64,000 nucleotides of DNA. Source: Nemophila menziesii (lineage: Eukaryota > Streptophyta > Magnoliopsida > Boraginales > Hydrophyllaceae). Shown in pieces: positions 44,201 to 55,305 of this stretch (position 1 is its first letter; each line of letters begins with the position of its first letter). The notes beneath the pieces were generated by a model. The model worked only from the letters and a program-made list of their open reading frames with translations. It did not search any database and had not been told where the DNA came from. A program made the position numbers and the translations under genes. Location: assembly GCA_029959085.1 (NCBI GenBank), contig JARWIR010000002.1:78086224-78150223 (forward strand). Reading direction: 5' to 3'.

Positions 44201-46382
44201 ACAATATGAGAAAGAGAAAGAAGTAAACAAAGGTGTTGATGGAGAAGTTTTGAAAGAAGTGTCTGAAGAAGAAGTTTCAGCTGGGGAGAAATCTGTGGAT
44301 GCTCAATTGGATAGAGTACTAAATGCGTTGAAGAGTATCCAGGGTATAAATGATGATGACCTGTTGAGGAGCTCAAAGAGAAAATCACCACTGGCTTTCA
44401 AGCTTGTGGATGAAGAATTAACTGATGACTCTGATAGTGACTTCAATATCCCTAAGTGGAAGAGGAAAAGGTTGAGGTTGATGATAATTATGATGATGAA
44501 GTGAGTGATAATAAGTTACTTTCTGCAGTATTGAAGAAGAAGAAGAAAGAATTATCTCAGCAAAAGTCAAGGCCTAGGGTTAATAACAAAAAGTAAAAAA
44601 ATATTGACAAGAAAATCAATGTAACTGATGGTGTAGATGTTGATGATGATGAAGCACTGTCTCAAACATTGAAGAAGAAGAAATTAAAAAAAATTGTTAA
44701 AAAAAATCAAAAAAACAATATGTCACACTTAAAGACAAGGTGTAGGCCAAGTGTGAAAAAAAAATAAAGAAGGTGGTATTGGTACTAGTGGTACCAAGGG
44801 TGAAAGTTACAAGAGAAGTGGTAGGCCTATGAGTAAAGAAAAATATAGTAAGATTGTAGATGATTCGACAAGTAATGAACATTTTATGTATGATAGTGAT
44901 ATTGACTTGAGTGAAGGTGAAGATGATCAGGATTACAACACCTATATAGACAAGGAGGTGGAACAGGAAGGAGTGCAAGATGAAGCTCGTGATGATGATA
45001 CTTCAGGAGTGGATAGTGATGAACGTGTTAGTGAAACTAATTTAGATGAGTGTTTAAAATATTCTGATCAGTTAGATACAACCTGTGATTCATATGGTCT
45101 AGATGAAGAAGGGAAACCAAAATGACGTAAGAGAAATAAGGTGAGGTACCCCAAGTTTAGGCCATCAGTGACTTGGTGATGCAAGGTTTGTACTGGGTTT
45201 GACATTTGCAAATGCTATAGAGCTAAGAGAATAAATTAGAGCTCATGCAATAAAAAAGGTGGTTAAATTCAAGTTTGTGAAAAATGATTGGTATAGAATA
45301 AGGGTTGTTTGTCAAGGAGCAGGTTGTGGTTGGGTTTGTATATGGATACTACAAAGAAAATGTTGGTGGCATAGTAATAGTAAGTCTTTGTAATAAACAT
45401 TACAATGGTAAAAATATTAACCACAAATATGTGTCTACAAAGTCCTTGGAAAGGTCATTCAAGGATATGGTAAGATTGAATCTTTACAGTAATGAAAGTG
45501 ATTTTCAGTAGTTAGTGCACCGGGATGTTTCAGTCAATGTTAGCACAAGAACATGCTACAAGGCATATAACTTAGCTAAACAAATGATAGAGTTTGAATA
45601 CAAGGACCAATACAAGAAGATTTATGATTACTGTGAAGAAATCAGGAGAAGTAACCCTGGTAGTATTGTGACAGTGGACATTAGTGTTGATGAATTGACT
45701 GGTGTTGGAAGATTTCAAAGGCTTTATGTTTGTCTTGAAGGTTGTAGAAGAGGGTTTTTAGAGGGTTGTAGGAATTTTATTGGTATAGATGGATGTCACC
45801 TAAAGGGTCTACATCCGAGTGCGATTATGACGGCTGTAGAAATAGATGGGAACAATTGTATATTCTCAATTGTATATTGCCTAGCAGAAGGAGTGGAAAG
45901 TAACTCTTGGAGATGGTTTTTGAACCTGCTGGTACAAGATCTTGGTATTTATAATCAACAATATATCTGATAGACAAAAGGTTGGTACTTTCTTTGTTTA
46001 AATATTACATCCAATTGGTTTTTTTATGAATACTATTTGACCTTTTCTATGTTTCCTTGTAGGGATTATTACAGGTACTCAGTGACATGCTATTAGATAT
46101 TGAACATTGTCACTGTGTTAGACATTTGTATATTAATTTCAAAAGCAAACATCCCAGGTTGTATCTAAAGGACAAGATGTGGGAAGCTGCTAGGGCCGCA
46201 ACAGTGAACAGATTTGTAGAGATTATGGAAGTTATCAAATACATGTATGAGAATGCTTTTAACTGGCTATCTAACCTGGATCCTAAGGCTTGTTCAATAT
46301 CACACTTTAGTTCTACTACAAAATGTGATGTTCTTCTAAACAACCTTTGCAAAAGCTATAACAATGCATTAAAAAAAGCCAG

Positions 46383-46565
46383 GTATTTCTTTGTCTAACT
46401 ACCCCCTAAACTATTACATATTTATTCTAACTACCCCCTACAATATTACATTTAATGTCTACATGTCCCCTACACTATTACATATTCTATCTACCTTCCC
46501 CCTACACTATTACATATTCTGTCTAAATACCCCCTAACTTTACTATTAATGGTGTAATTACTAAG
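46383..46565 (+). repeat. Intron of the transposase gene filled by a 32-bp tandem array
   Basis: The coding frame stops at KKAR and resumes at NKSLI across GT (46383) to AG (46565). Inside are five units exactly 32 bases apart, starting at 46395, 46427, 46459, 46491 and 46523. Each has CTA followed by ACCCCCTACACTATTACAT. The CCCCCTA-CTAT text recalls the element's own TIRs. Confidence 0.85.
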
Positions 46566-49075
46566 AACAAGTCTCTAATTCTTATAATGGAGGGTCTAAG
46601 GGTGTATAACATGAAAATGATTGAATAAAAGAGATCTTGGATGGAAAAGTATGATGGTGTCATTTGTCCTAAGATCAGACACATGTTCAATAAAGCTAAA
46701 AAACAATCTGGTAAATGCCATGCCGTATTTTGTGGAGAAATGAAGTTTGAAGTGAGAAACTTGGAAACAGATTCTTTTGCTGTGAACTTGGATTTGCAGA
46801 GTTGTCCTTGTAGAAGGTGGGAGCTTTCTGGAATACCACGCTATCACGCCATCACATGTATTAAATATATTGGAAAAGATCTAGAAAAATATGTGCATAA
46901 TGCTACAAAAAAGATATGTATATGAAGGAATATACACCAATGATTTACCCACTTAGTGAGCCTTCAATGTGGCCTGCTACTAGGAATGTGTTTGTTGAAC
47001 CTCCTCTGGCCTTTAAATTGGTTGGCAGACCAAAAAGGGCTAGAAAAAAGGAGGTTGATGAGGACCGAGTTAAAAAGTAGAGAAAACAACACACAATTGA
47101 AGGTGTTCAAAAGTCAACTGGAGTGGGTAGGGTATTGAGATGCAAGAGTTGCAAAGGAGAAGGATATAACACAGTGACATGTAAGGAGAAACAAAAGAAT
47201 AAAGATACTAAAACTGAGGGATTAGATAATATATAAACTGAGGGTGTAGGATTATAAACTTAGGGTGTTGGGTTACAAACTGAGGGTGTAAAGGAAAGTG
47301 AAGGTTTGAATGTTGAAGGTTTTAATGGTGAATGTTGAAGGTGTGAATGTTCAAGGTGTGGATGAGACACCTGATGAGGAGATTAATAGACTATTTTATG
47401 AGTTTGAAGTACAACCATCTACACCTTGTGCCACCCCTTGTAAACAGAGTGAGCCTGTAAAAGAACCTGTTAATGCCAAACCGACGCGATGTAGAACAAA
47501 ACCAAATATATCAAGGCAAAATGAAACATGAGAAAAAAAACAAAGGTAAACCCCATAAGACAAAGAAATAGATTGAAGAGTATGGGTTTTGAGACTATCT
47601 CTGGATGTTCAAGCTCAATGACAATAACTATAGTAAGTACATGTCTATAGGTGTGTATATATTTATTTACTCATTAGCTAATTGTGTGTTATCTGTAATT
47701 TGAAAATAGGATGATGACAAAGGGAAAGGGAAAGGGAAATTATCTAAGAAAGACACAATACTCTCCCAAAATCAATACTTAAGGTGACTACACATTTACC
47801 AAATTGAACTTCAATAACAAAACAGTAAGTTGTTACAATTTTCTGTGATTTAATGTGAGTGTAAAAAGGTGAAGATAGAAAAGGATCCAACAAGTAATCA
47901 AGCTGAGAAAAAGCATGTGGAGATAAGCAAAAAATGAATAATGAAAAAACCTCAAATGTGCCATCAAAGACTGATCCACCAATAAATCAAGTTGAGAAAA
48001 CTAGCATGGAGATAAACAAACCTCCTACTGACACAAGCAAGGAAGTGACTAAGGAAAAAACACCACCTGTGCCATCAAAGCGAACGTTGTTGAGGGGTAT
48101 CTCAGGGGTAAGTTGATATACTATTGACAGTTTACCCCTTACACTTTTACTTGATTGACAAATCACCCCGCACATCTAAAAATGACTGATAGATTATTGT
48201 TTAAAGGTCCATGTTGTCTTCAAAGATTAAACACCACATGTGCAAACTAGATCTAAAAGGACTTTACCTACAGAAGGACCTCAGGTAGGTCATTAATTGA
48301 TTTCTCTATATTTAAGATGAAAATGACTATATTTATATGGTGATGCTTGTTTTTTTGTGATAGTTTAAAAACAAAGGGGAACCAAGAGCAAATAAGCCCT
48401 TCATCCAACATAAACAAGGTATAGTAATGAGAGAGGAAATATTGGGTACCTGACAATTATCGCAGCCCTTCACTTGAGGAAAGTTGCTTCCAAAACTTCA
48501 TCTCTTCCAAAGAAGAGAGCAAAATAAACTTGTTTTCCATCAGATACTTGAATCTGTAGATTTACTTGACTCTTGTCTCTGGATTGTTTAAAATTTGTGT
48601 GTTTATGACTTTATATTGTGCAAAATCTAGAACTATTGGGGTTGTAATAGTCTAGGGTTAGGCGACTTCATTATGTGGTGGTAGTAGTTATGTGTAGGGA
48701 TTTTTGGTTGGTAAAGACTTTAGTGCAGGCTGTGAGTATTTGTAACTTTATGCAAGTTGCATTTGAATATTAACTTTTTGTAAACGTCTATGTAATGCCA
48801 GCAATGTGATATCTACTTTTGTTTGCTTATCTACTTTTTGTATACTTTAATCAAAGTGTAAATTCATTCACTTCATAATTACTAAAACTCAAAGTAAAAT
48901 AACAACATAATATTCAATTCCATTGAAAAAAAGAGAAAACAATACATAACAAGTTTCAATTTAACAAACAACACAAACTACACACTTCAACAATTCATAA
49001 ATCTGATACACTGATACATCAAAAAAACTAAAACATAATGAATCAAACAACTCAAACTAAAACTACAACAAACAA

Positions 49076-49610
49076 CTAAAACCACAGACATTGAAGAAAA
49101 AGATGAAGATCAATACAAAGCAACTCCATTTTCAGAATCAAGTTATTTCGCGTTACACTGGCCATCATTACTTTAAGGCGTCGCATCTCATCCTCAACCA
49201 CCTTCACTTCCGCAGACTCGAAGTTCAAAACTTTAGAAGCAATTTTTTCTTTTTTTGCAATACTTCCAAATCCTCACTCACTAACTTCATATGGGTATTC
49301 AACTCATTAACATTTGCAGACTCGAGCTTCAACGCGTCACAAACTTTTTTTCTAACGGGACCATTTCATCCAAATCCGCTGCTAACAAATTCATTTTGGA
49401 CTCCATTGCATCAAGTTCTAAGACGTAGTTCTGGCTTTTACGCAATAGCCACAAATTACCGAACCACTTCGTTCACCCATCGGCTCATCCAACCAAACAA
49501 AGAACTTGCAGTCCATTGAACAACCCCAACACTTGTAAATCCTCCTAAATGCAATATGGAGCACGAGAAGAAGTTGAGCCCACACTTTGGACATTCTGGG
49601 GTGACAACAT
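49076..49610 (-). pseudogene. GRF zinc-finger / coiled-coil protein gene of the MULE, decayed
   Basis: Read on the minus strand from the ATG at 49610, a short leader is followed by the core of a GRF-type zinc finger: RRIYKCWGC, then CKFFVWLDEPMGERS. After a one-base shift comes GLLRK-like WLLRKSQNYVLELDAMESKMNL, and then Leu/Lys/Glu-rich heptad-like segments (DALKLESANVNELNTHMKLV and later EVKVVEDEMRRLKVMM). The chain ends at a stop at 49076-49078. Plant GRF-finger proteins often show this order: finger, WLDEPM.ERS, then coiled coil. At least three frameshifts or stops are present. It converges on the transposase gene, the same layout as mudrA and mudrB in maize MuDR, though this protein is not recognisably MURB. 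Confidence 0.75.
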
Positions 49611-50035
49611 TGTTGATAAATGGGGCTTACTTAAGAAAACAATCGATTACAACGTGGAAGATTGGAAAATTTTCAGATATTAGGGTTCTTCCACCTTCCC
49701 CCAATTAGTTGGAATGATTTTGTGATTAATTGTTTTTTATTTTTGTTTTTAATTGTGTATTTATTCTATAGAAGATTGTGAAGTACCAAGAGTACCCTTG
49801 TTAAAAGATGGGTAATGTTTATTAAATCAAAAAATTAATTTTTTAATTAAAAAAATTGAGCACATGACCTGCACGTGACCACTAAAGGCCATATTGAACG
49901 GTTTCTGTTAAAAGGGGTATGGAGTCACGAAAATGAAATTTGAGGGGTAACCAGTACCAAAAAAATATTATGGGGGGTAAGTTTTCAATCCGCCCATAGT
50001 ACAGGGGGTAGTAGATGTATTCACTCTATTATAAA

Positions 50036-50655
50036 TAATTTTCGTGGATCCCATAATCACGTTTCCCGTTGACATCAAAGTGACAAGAATGAATTTAATT
50101 AGGTACGTTTCTTAAAATCGTAAACCTTATGTTTCCATCAGAGGAGGATACAAAGGTAGGCTGGGGTGGGCTGCATCCCTTCCCATCCTATGATATAGCA
50201 ATACAATTTAGCCCGATTAGTTTTTACAAAATAGGTAAAAACATGAATATAAAAAATTAAATTTCCCTCAATTGGAAAATTACCCCTCCCACTTCAAAAT
50301 TAAAACATTAATTTAACTAAAACTAAATAATATCTCTCTCCAATTCAAAATTCTTGATCCGTCTCTGGTTTCCATATAAATGTTGCATGTGTATTTTTCA
50401 TTTCTTTCTCACCTCAGCTTGTTATGCAATTCTCGATTTTACATGGTTCTTCATTTGTTGATTAATATAATTTAGGCCTTTTGGTATATTCTAGTCTCCT
50501 TATGATAATCCCGAAATTTGTAATTTGTTTCTTCACTAAATTACAATAGTTGTATGTGATAAAGCTCGGTCTAAAAACACTCATCCACAATAGAGATTAG
50601 GTAAAGTGGAAACACCTCTAATATTTTGAGTTATTTGAACAATATATCCCTATAT
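50036..50655. other. Intergenic, no gene seen
   Basis: AT-rich; no coding signal. Confidence 0.5.
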
Positions 50656-50657
50656 TA

Positions 50658-50907
50658 CTCCCTCCGTCCATTAATGTTTGTCATACTTTTCTTTATACAG
50701 ATTAAAAAAAGCAATTAATTTCTTCTATTTTTACTAAACTATCCTCAACCAATTAAGTAAATAAATTTAATAAGGATAACCTTTTAAATATTAAATAGGG
50801 ATAACATTAGTAGAAAATATTAAAAAACTCCTTGGTATCTTAAAAGGACAACCTTTTGTGGACATCTTTTTTTAGAAATTGTGACAAATATTGATAAACG
50901 GAGGGAG
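50658..50907. mobile_element. Stowaway MITE (250 bp)
   Basis: It starts CTCCCTCCGTCC and ends ACGGAGGGAG, the standard Stowaway (Tc1/Mariner) terminal repeat, with TA on both sides (50656-50657 and 50908-50909). The interior is AT-rich and non-coding. Confidence 0.95.
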
Positions 50908-52641
50908 TAATTATTTGTATATCATTGAACTATAAGCCTCTATATTGAGTAATTACTCCTTAATTGACATGATAATTTAGGAATCCTAATTATGACTCAT
51001 TAAGCAAAGCATAAATTTAAACACAAATATCTATATAATATTGGAGAAGGGCCAACGGCCCGAAATGTCTCCAGTTTTTCTCCACATTTTATAGCCTTCG
51101 GATCAAATTTCTATCACTTTCGGCCTTTAGATCAATTCTAATTAATGGTCCAGATTGTTTAAATTCGATCGACGGATTAAAATGTCTTGATATCCTCTCC
51201 ATATTTTTCAGCCCTTAGATTATATATGGGTAATTTTATTTTTAATTTTAATTAATTAATTGTGATATATTTTTCAAATTATTGGAGAAAAAAAAACTAG
51301 GTCAACACTCTCTCTCTCCCACCAAGCCGCAGGTTTATCTTCCAACCAAGCCGCTGGAACCAATCTTTACCGCCATCACGTCTCACCAAGCCGCTCACCT
51401 TCCCGTCTTGGCTATTCACACTCAGGTATCATCTTCCCACCAAGCCACCGCCATCAACCATCGAAGAACCCAAATCAAGGTTATGTTTTTGTTTAATTAT
51501 TAAATATAATTACAGTGAGTGATTGATTATTAGTATTCTTTTATACAAATCCTACAATGGAAAATGACTATTGAAACTTTCTACCGAGACCATCACCAAC
51601 CACTTGGTCATCAACAATCCAAGAACCAAATTAAGGTTTTTTTTTAAAAAAAATTATTATGTATAATTACAGTGATGATGATTATTATTCTTTTATACAA
51701 ATCTTAGGCTATTTTATGACCATTTGAAACATGTGTTGACACAGGCTTAGCCATCAACAATCGGAGAACAACCCAGATTAAGGTAAAACATTAATTTTTA
51801 CCATTGAAAGTCTAAAAAACTAAAAGTTGAATTATTTAAAACCTATTTTCTCATTATTTTTACAAGTTTCAGAATTTTCTGATTTAATATCACAATTGTT
51901 TAAATTGTTTGAGTTTTAATTATTCTGCATATATATATATATATATATATATATTTTCAGATGGAAACAATTTCTAATGGCCGAATCAGAAAGCTTTTGG
52001 GGAAAATTTGCGACATCTAATCCTTCATTTTCTTTGGGGTTTCTTTGGGGTTGATGAAATTCGATGCTAAGATTGCATTTCCGGAGAATAGAGAGACAGT
52101 CAATCACAGAGTGATGATGGGTGATGGAAATTCCAACTTGCTTGAAACTGATATGAAGTCATTTGGGGTTCTTAATCTCACAAAAAGAAAACAGTCAGTT
52201 TTTATGAAAATTGTAAGTTAATATAACTTCTTTCTAATCAAATTGTTTTGTTTTGGAATAGTTGCACCATGGGTCCCTGTGTGATGCATCCAAATACATC
52301 CGTGTGAAAACTAGCAAAATATATATTTGTGTACTTCCATGAAACAGAAAGCACAGCTAACACTGATTGGTCAGCTAGAGGAACAACCGGGTAATAATAG
52401 CGAGCGTGCAAACACACGTTTCTCGAATTTCGTTTTTTTAATGTTAAAATTGCATTATTTTTTCAGGTTATAAGTGGTGAACGTGGTTAAGTGTCGATAA
52501 AATGGAAGCTGAAATGCTTGGCACTGCTAATCAATGTGGCAGGTTCAGATTTCCCCTTATACTCGCTTATTAATGTGGCAGCATTTGTAGTATAAAATTA
52601 TGTGTTCTATCTACTTGAGACTGAATATATACTATATTCAG

Positions 52642-53082
52642 TTGTACCTGCTTATGTACGTTTACTTAAAGATAATGAAGCTGAACTTCGTATAGCAGCT
52701 GCTGGAAAAGTTATTAAATTTTGTCGGATTCTTAGTCCTGAACTAGCTATTCAGCAAATTTTCCCCTGTGTAAAGGTAATTAATTAATTAAGTTTTTACT
52801 GATGATTTAAGTATTAATCTAATATATTCTGTAGGAATTATCGTCAGATTCTTCACAGCATGTTCGATATGCTTTGGCTTCTGTAATAATGGGAATGGCC
52901 CAAGTCTTAGGAAAGGTAATTTTTCTTTTTAAATTTATATATAAAAAAAATTAATTTCTGTTTTTTAATGTATTCAGGATGCAACTATTGATCAACTTCT
53001 TCCGATGTTTCTCTCGCTTTTAAAAGATGAATTTCCTGATGTGCGTTTAAATATTATTAGCAAGCTTGATCAAGTTAATCAG
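52642..53082 (+). pseudogene. PP2AA: Captured three-exon fragment of PP2A 65-kDa scaffold subunit A
   Basis: Exon 1 (52642-52775) reads VPAYVRLLKDNEAELRIAAA and on to AIQQIFPCVK. Exon 2 (52835-52915) reads ELSSDSSQHVRYALASVIMG and on. Exon 3 (52978-53082) reads [20 protein letters not shown] and on to KLDQVNQ. Introns of 59 and 62 bases have GT..AG ends. All three exons are open and in phase and match plant PP2A-A (RCN1-like) HEAT repeats from the middle of the roughly 587-residue protein almost residue for residue. Upstream and downstream HEAT repeats are absent; similarity stops a few bases into the intron after exon 3. It lies in the sense direction of the Helitron, so it was taken up as genomic DNA rather than cDNA. 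Confidence 0.92.
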
Positions 53083-53269
53083 GTGGGTTTATTACTTTAT
53101 ATTATAATAAATTAATTTAAGAAGTGTTTACAATGTAACCGTATAACACATGGGACTATGGGAGGGGTATAGTTGTTATTTTTTGCAATTTTGTATAATA
53201 TAAGAGTCAATGGTATTTGCTTTAATTAAGTTTTGCAAGTGAACATGTTGTAACAGATTTATCGGTAGG

Positions 53270-53393
53270 TTGATGCATATTCACGAGCTTGCACTTTTGA
53301 GAAAGAGTGCACTCTTGGAAGAAAAATGGCGAGCTGGGATAATTATATAACTGCAAACAACATGGAAGTTGTGCTTAGTTATGCATTGATAAT
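53270..53393 (+). pseudogene. Exon-like fragment of unknown origin in the Helitron
   Basis: Between a TCGGTAG acceptor (53269) and an ATGGTAACT donor (about 53393) lies an open frame encoding VDAYSRACTFEKECTLGRKM, then ASWDNYITANNMEVVLSYAL. Codon use and splice-like borders suggest a captured exon. I do not recognise the protein. It is not the next PP2A-A exon. Confidence 0.4.
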
Positions 53394-55305
53394 GGTAACT
53401 TCATCATCTTACTTTAAAATTTATGTTGTTAAGCTTGAAGATCTTTATGCCGGAACAAATTTTACATATTTCACTCCGACCAAAGAGTAAGTTGACTCAT
53501 AAATTTAACCCGCTGAAATTTGTGTTATATCTAATTAGTTGATCTGTTTTTGTTGCATTGTATTTTAACCATCTCATAATGCCATTAACCTGGGAATAGA
53601 TTTACCAGAATCTTCAAGAAGCTCAAACGAGATCTTCACACTCACCTTCCCACACCAAGCCGTTCTCCTCCACAAGAAAATCGCCGTCACTCGAGGACCA
53701 TTCCCCACCATCCTAAACCAGTTGCGAAGAATCCAAATTAAGGTAAAAAATAAAATTATTTTTAACCTAATTTCATCATTTTTATAATTTTCCAGAATTA
53801 TCTGATTGAAGTATATTTATCAGATTTTTATACAAATCCCAGAGGCCATTAATATGACGGTAAGAAGTGATGCACAGCCTTTTTCTATTAGAGTAACTAA
53901 TTTGGTCTTATTCTGCATATTTTGATTTGTTTTGTAGTAAAATTGCCTGGATTGTGTTGTTTTACATATTGCAGGAACCAATGGTGCTATTTACCATAGT
54001 TAAATAGTGAAAATCGTCTATTCACGGAAATGTTTGTATAATTGTTGGGATTTACCTCACCTGCAAAGTGAAGCTATACTTTTCTAATGATAATTATCGA
54101 GTAAAAAAATGGTAAATGGAAAAGAAAAGAAAAGAAATAAATAAGAAAAGTTTATGTGAGAGTGATCTGGTCCCAAGCGGAGTGGAAGGAAGTAAGGGCG
54201 GATGATCAATGGTGGAAATGTTGATTAAGATATAAATTGAAATGGAGACGGAAATGGAATGTGTAAACACGTGTATGGATGAGATTCATTGTATAGTATT
54301 GTTGGATGGTCATGTTTAGTAATTCTGTTACAACAGTTCGATGGTTATTTATTCCCTCCTTTTTAATCCTTCTATCTAAACATACCAAGAATACAATTTT
54401 TTATTCAAATGCATTCAAGGAGTTTGATTTTTCATACATTTTTTATCTTCCTCATTCTTACACTTTGGTATATATCATGTCTTATTGTTAGGATAAGGAA
54501 GAAAGAAAAAAATATTTAATTGTAATGGGTAGAAGAAGGCAAAAACTTATAATAGAACCTGAAATCTGAAGCTGGTAATAATTTGAATTTTTCTATAATG
54601 ATTACTGTAACCATTGACCAAATAAATAAACAAGATTATATTCATGACCAAGTCAAGTAAATGGAATCAAGAAATTTATCTCAGAACCGAAATGATTCAT
54701 GTCTTGAGATTATTAGTACATGTTCTCAATTTTTTTCCTATATGAAGATATTGAAAAAAATTAGGAAAGGGAAAGGGCATGTAATATGCACTTGAATGCT
54801 TTATAAAAGCATGTGATTTACAATATGAATCACTTAGACCTACATTTAACGAGCCCTAATGGTTGAACTTAAAATACGGTTAAGGATTTATGGAGAATCA
54901 ACAGTGCAAAGTGACACAATGTCTAAAAAATATAACCAAGTAGAAAATTGTCTGAGAAGGTGAGATTTATATACACAGACGCATCCTTCCATGAAAAAAA
55001 TCTTATATCCATAATATCGAAATCTGGAGTGGTTACTATTCGTCCTCCTTAAAGATCGTGTGTTTAAATACATAGGTACACATGATAAGAAACAATAGAC
55101 GCTTAGTTAAGGCCCAATCGTGTTGTAACAGATGGTTTCTATTCATTTTCAGATATTTATTTTCTAAAAACATTGCTTCATAATCATGTTTTATATTTAT
55201 TTTTCTAAGTTAATATTGTAAGAGTGCCTTCAGGCACGGGTTCATACCTAGTCATATTATATTAAAATAATTCTAAACACAACTTTTATATATAGATATC
55301 AAATT

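Larger units (their letters stand above)
43170..48480 (+). pseudogene. mudrA: mudrA-type MULE transposase gene, decayed
   Basis: The N-terminal part starts after a probable acceptor at 43319 (FSLRIHFGGFFYQ, then DGLVYLDSDEKVTEMC), as in plant MULE transposases. An acidic spacer with 23-residue repeats follows. The Mutator DNA-binding domain is at about 45190-45350 (AIKKVVKFKFVKNDWYRIRV). The core has YVCLEGCRRGFLEGC, FIGIDGCHLKG (first catalytic Asp) and SWRWFLNLLVQDLGI. A clean 82-base intron (45981-46062) precedes the next part, which contains LLDIEHCHCVRHLYINFK and KCDVLLNN. A second intron follows (46383-46565). The SWIM finger (46803-46850) reads CPCRRWELSGIPRYHA, with Arg where the third ligand Cys is expected. 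A C..C....YN....C knuckle lies at about 47141-47182, and several small 3' exons are likely. Frame changes and stops show it is dead. Confidence 0.88.
42648..50026. mobile_element. MULE with long TIRs and two convergent genes (7.4 kb)
   Basis: It begins GAGTAAATACATCC at 42648 and ends with the mirrored GTATTCACTC at 50026. A perfect 9-bp target duplication TATTATAAA lies at 42639-42647 and 50027-50035. The TIRs are about 310-340 bases (42648-42960 and 49690-50026). They share text such as CCCTGTACTATGGG.GGATTGA, GGTACT.GTTACCCCTCAAATTTC and GGTACTTCACAATCTTCTA. Inside are a decayed mudrA-type transposase gene on the plus strand and a decayed GRF zinc-finger gene on the minus strand, facing each other from the two TIRs. 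The outer TIR text is shared with the non-autonomous elements at 4974 and 16058. Both genes carry frameshifts and stops, so this copy is no longer autonomous. Confidence 0.92.
51030..55251 (+). mobile_element. Non-autonomous Helitron (4.2 kb) with captured gene fragments
   Basis: The 5' end TCTATATAATATTGG at 51030 is preceded by A. The 3' end has a GTGCC-TTCA-GGCAC hairpin (55224-55237) followed 14 bases later by CTAG (55248-55251) and then T. These are the expected Helitron features: 5' TC, 3' hairpin plus CTRR, insertion between A and T, and no target duplication or TIR. There is no Rep/helicase gene. The interior holds members of the CCATTCTCCACCATC/AAATTAAGGTAAAA repeat family (51.3-51.8 and 53.64-53.95 kb). 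It also holds three PP2A-A exons with introns (52642-53082), at least one other exon-like piece (53270-53393) and a long (TA)n run at 51929-51953. Confidence 0.85.

Noticed and set aside
43653..44204. 183-codon minus-strand frame rich in Leu/His/Ser
   Set aside because: Antisense translation of the acidic 69-bp repeat of the transposase gene.
46395..46554. CRISPR-like 32-bp repeat
   Set aside because: Tandem units without spacers inside a spliceable intron.
49091..49519. 142-codon plus-strand frame
   Set aside because: Antisense shadow of the GRF-finger pseudogene, which carries the recognisable motifs.
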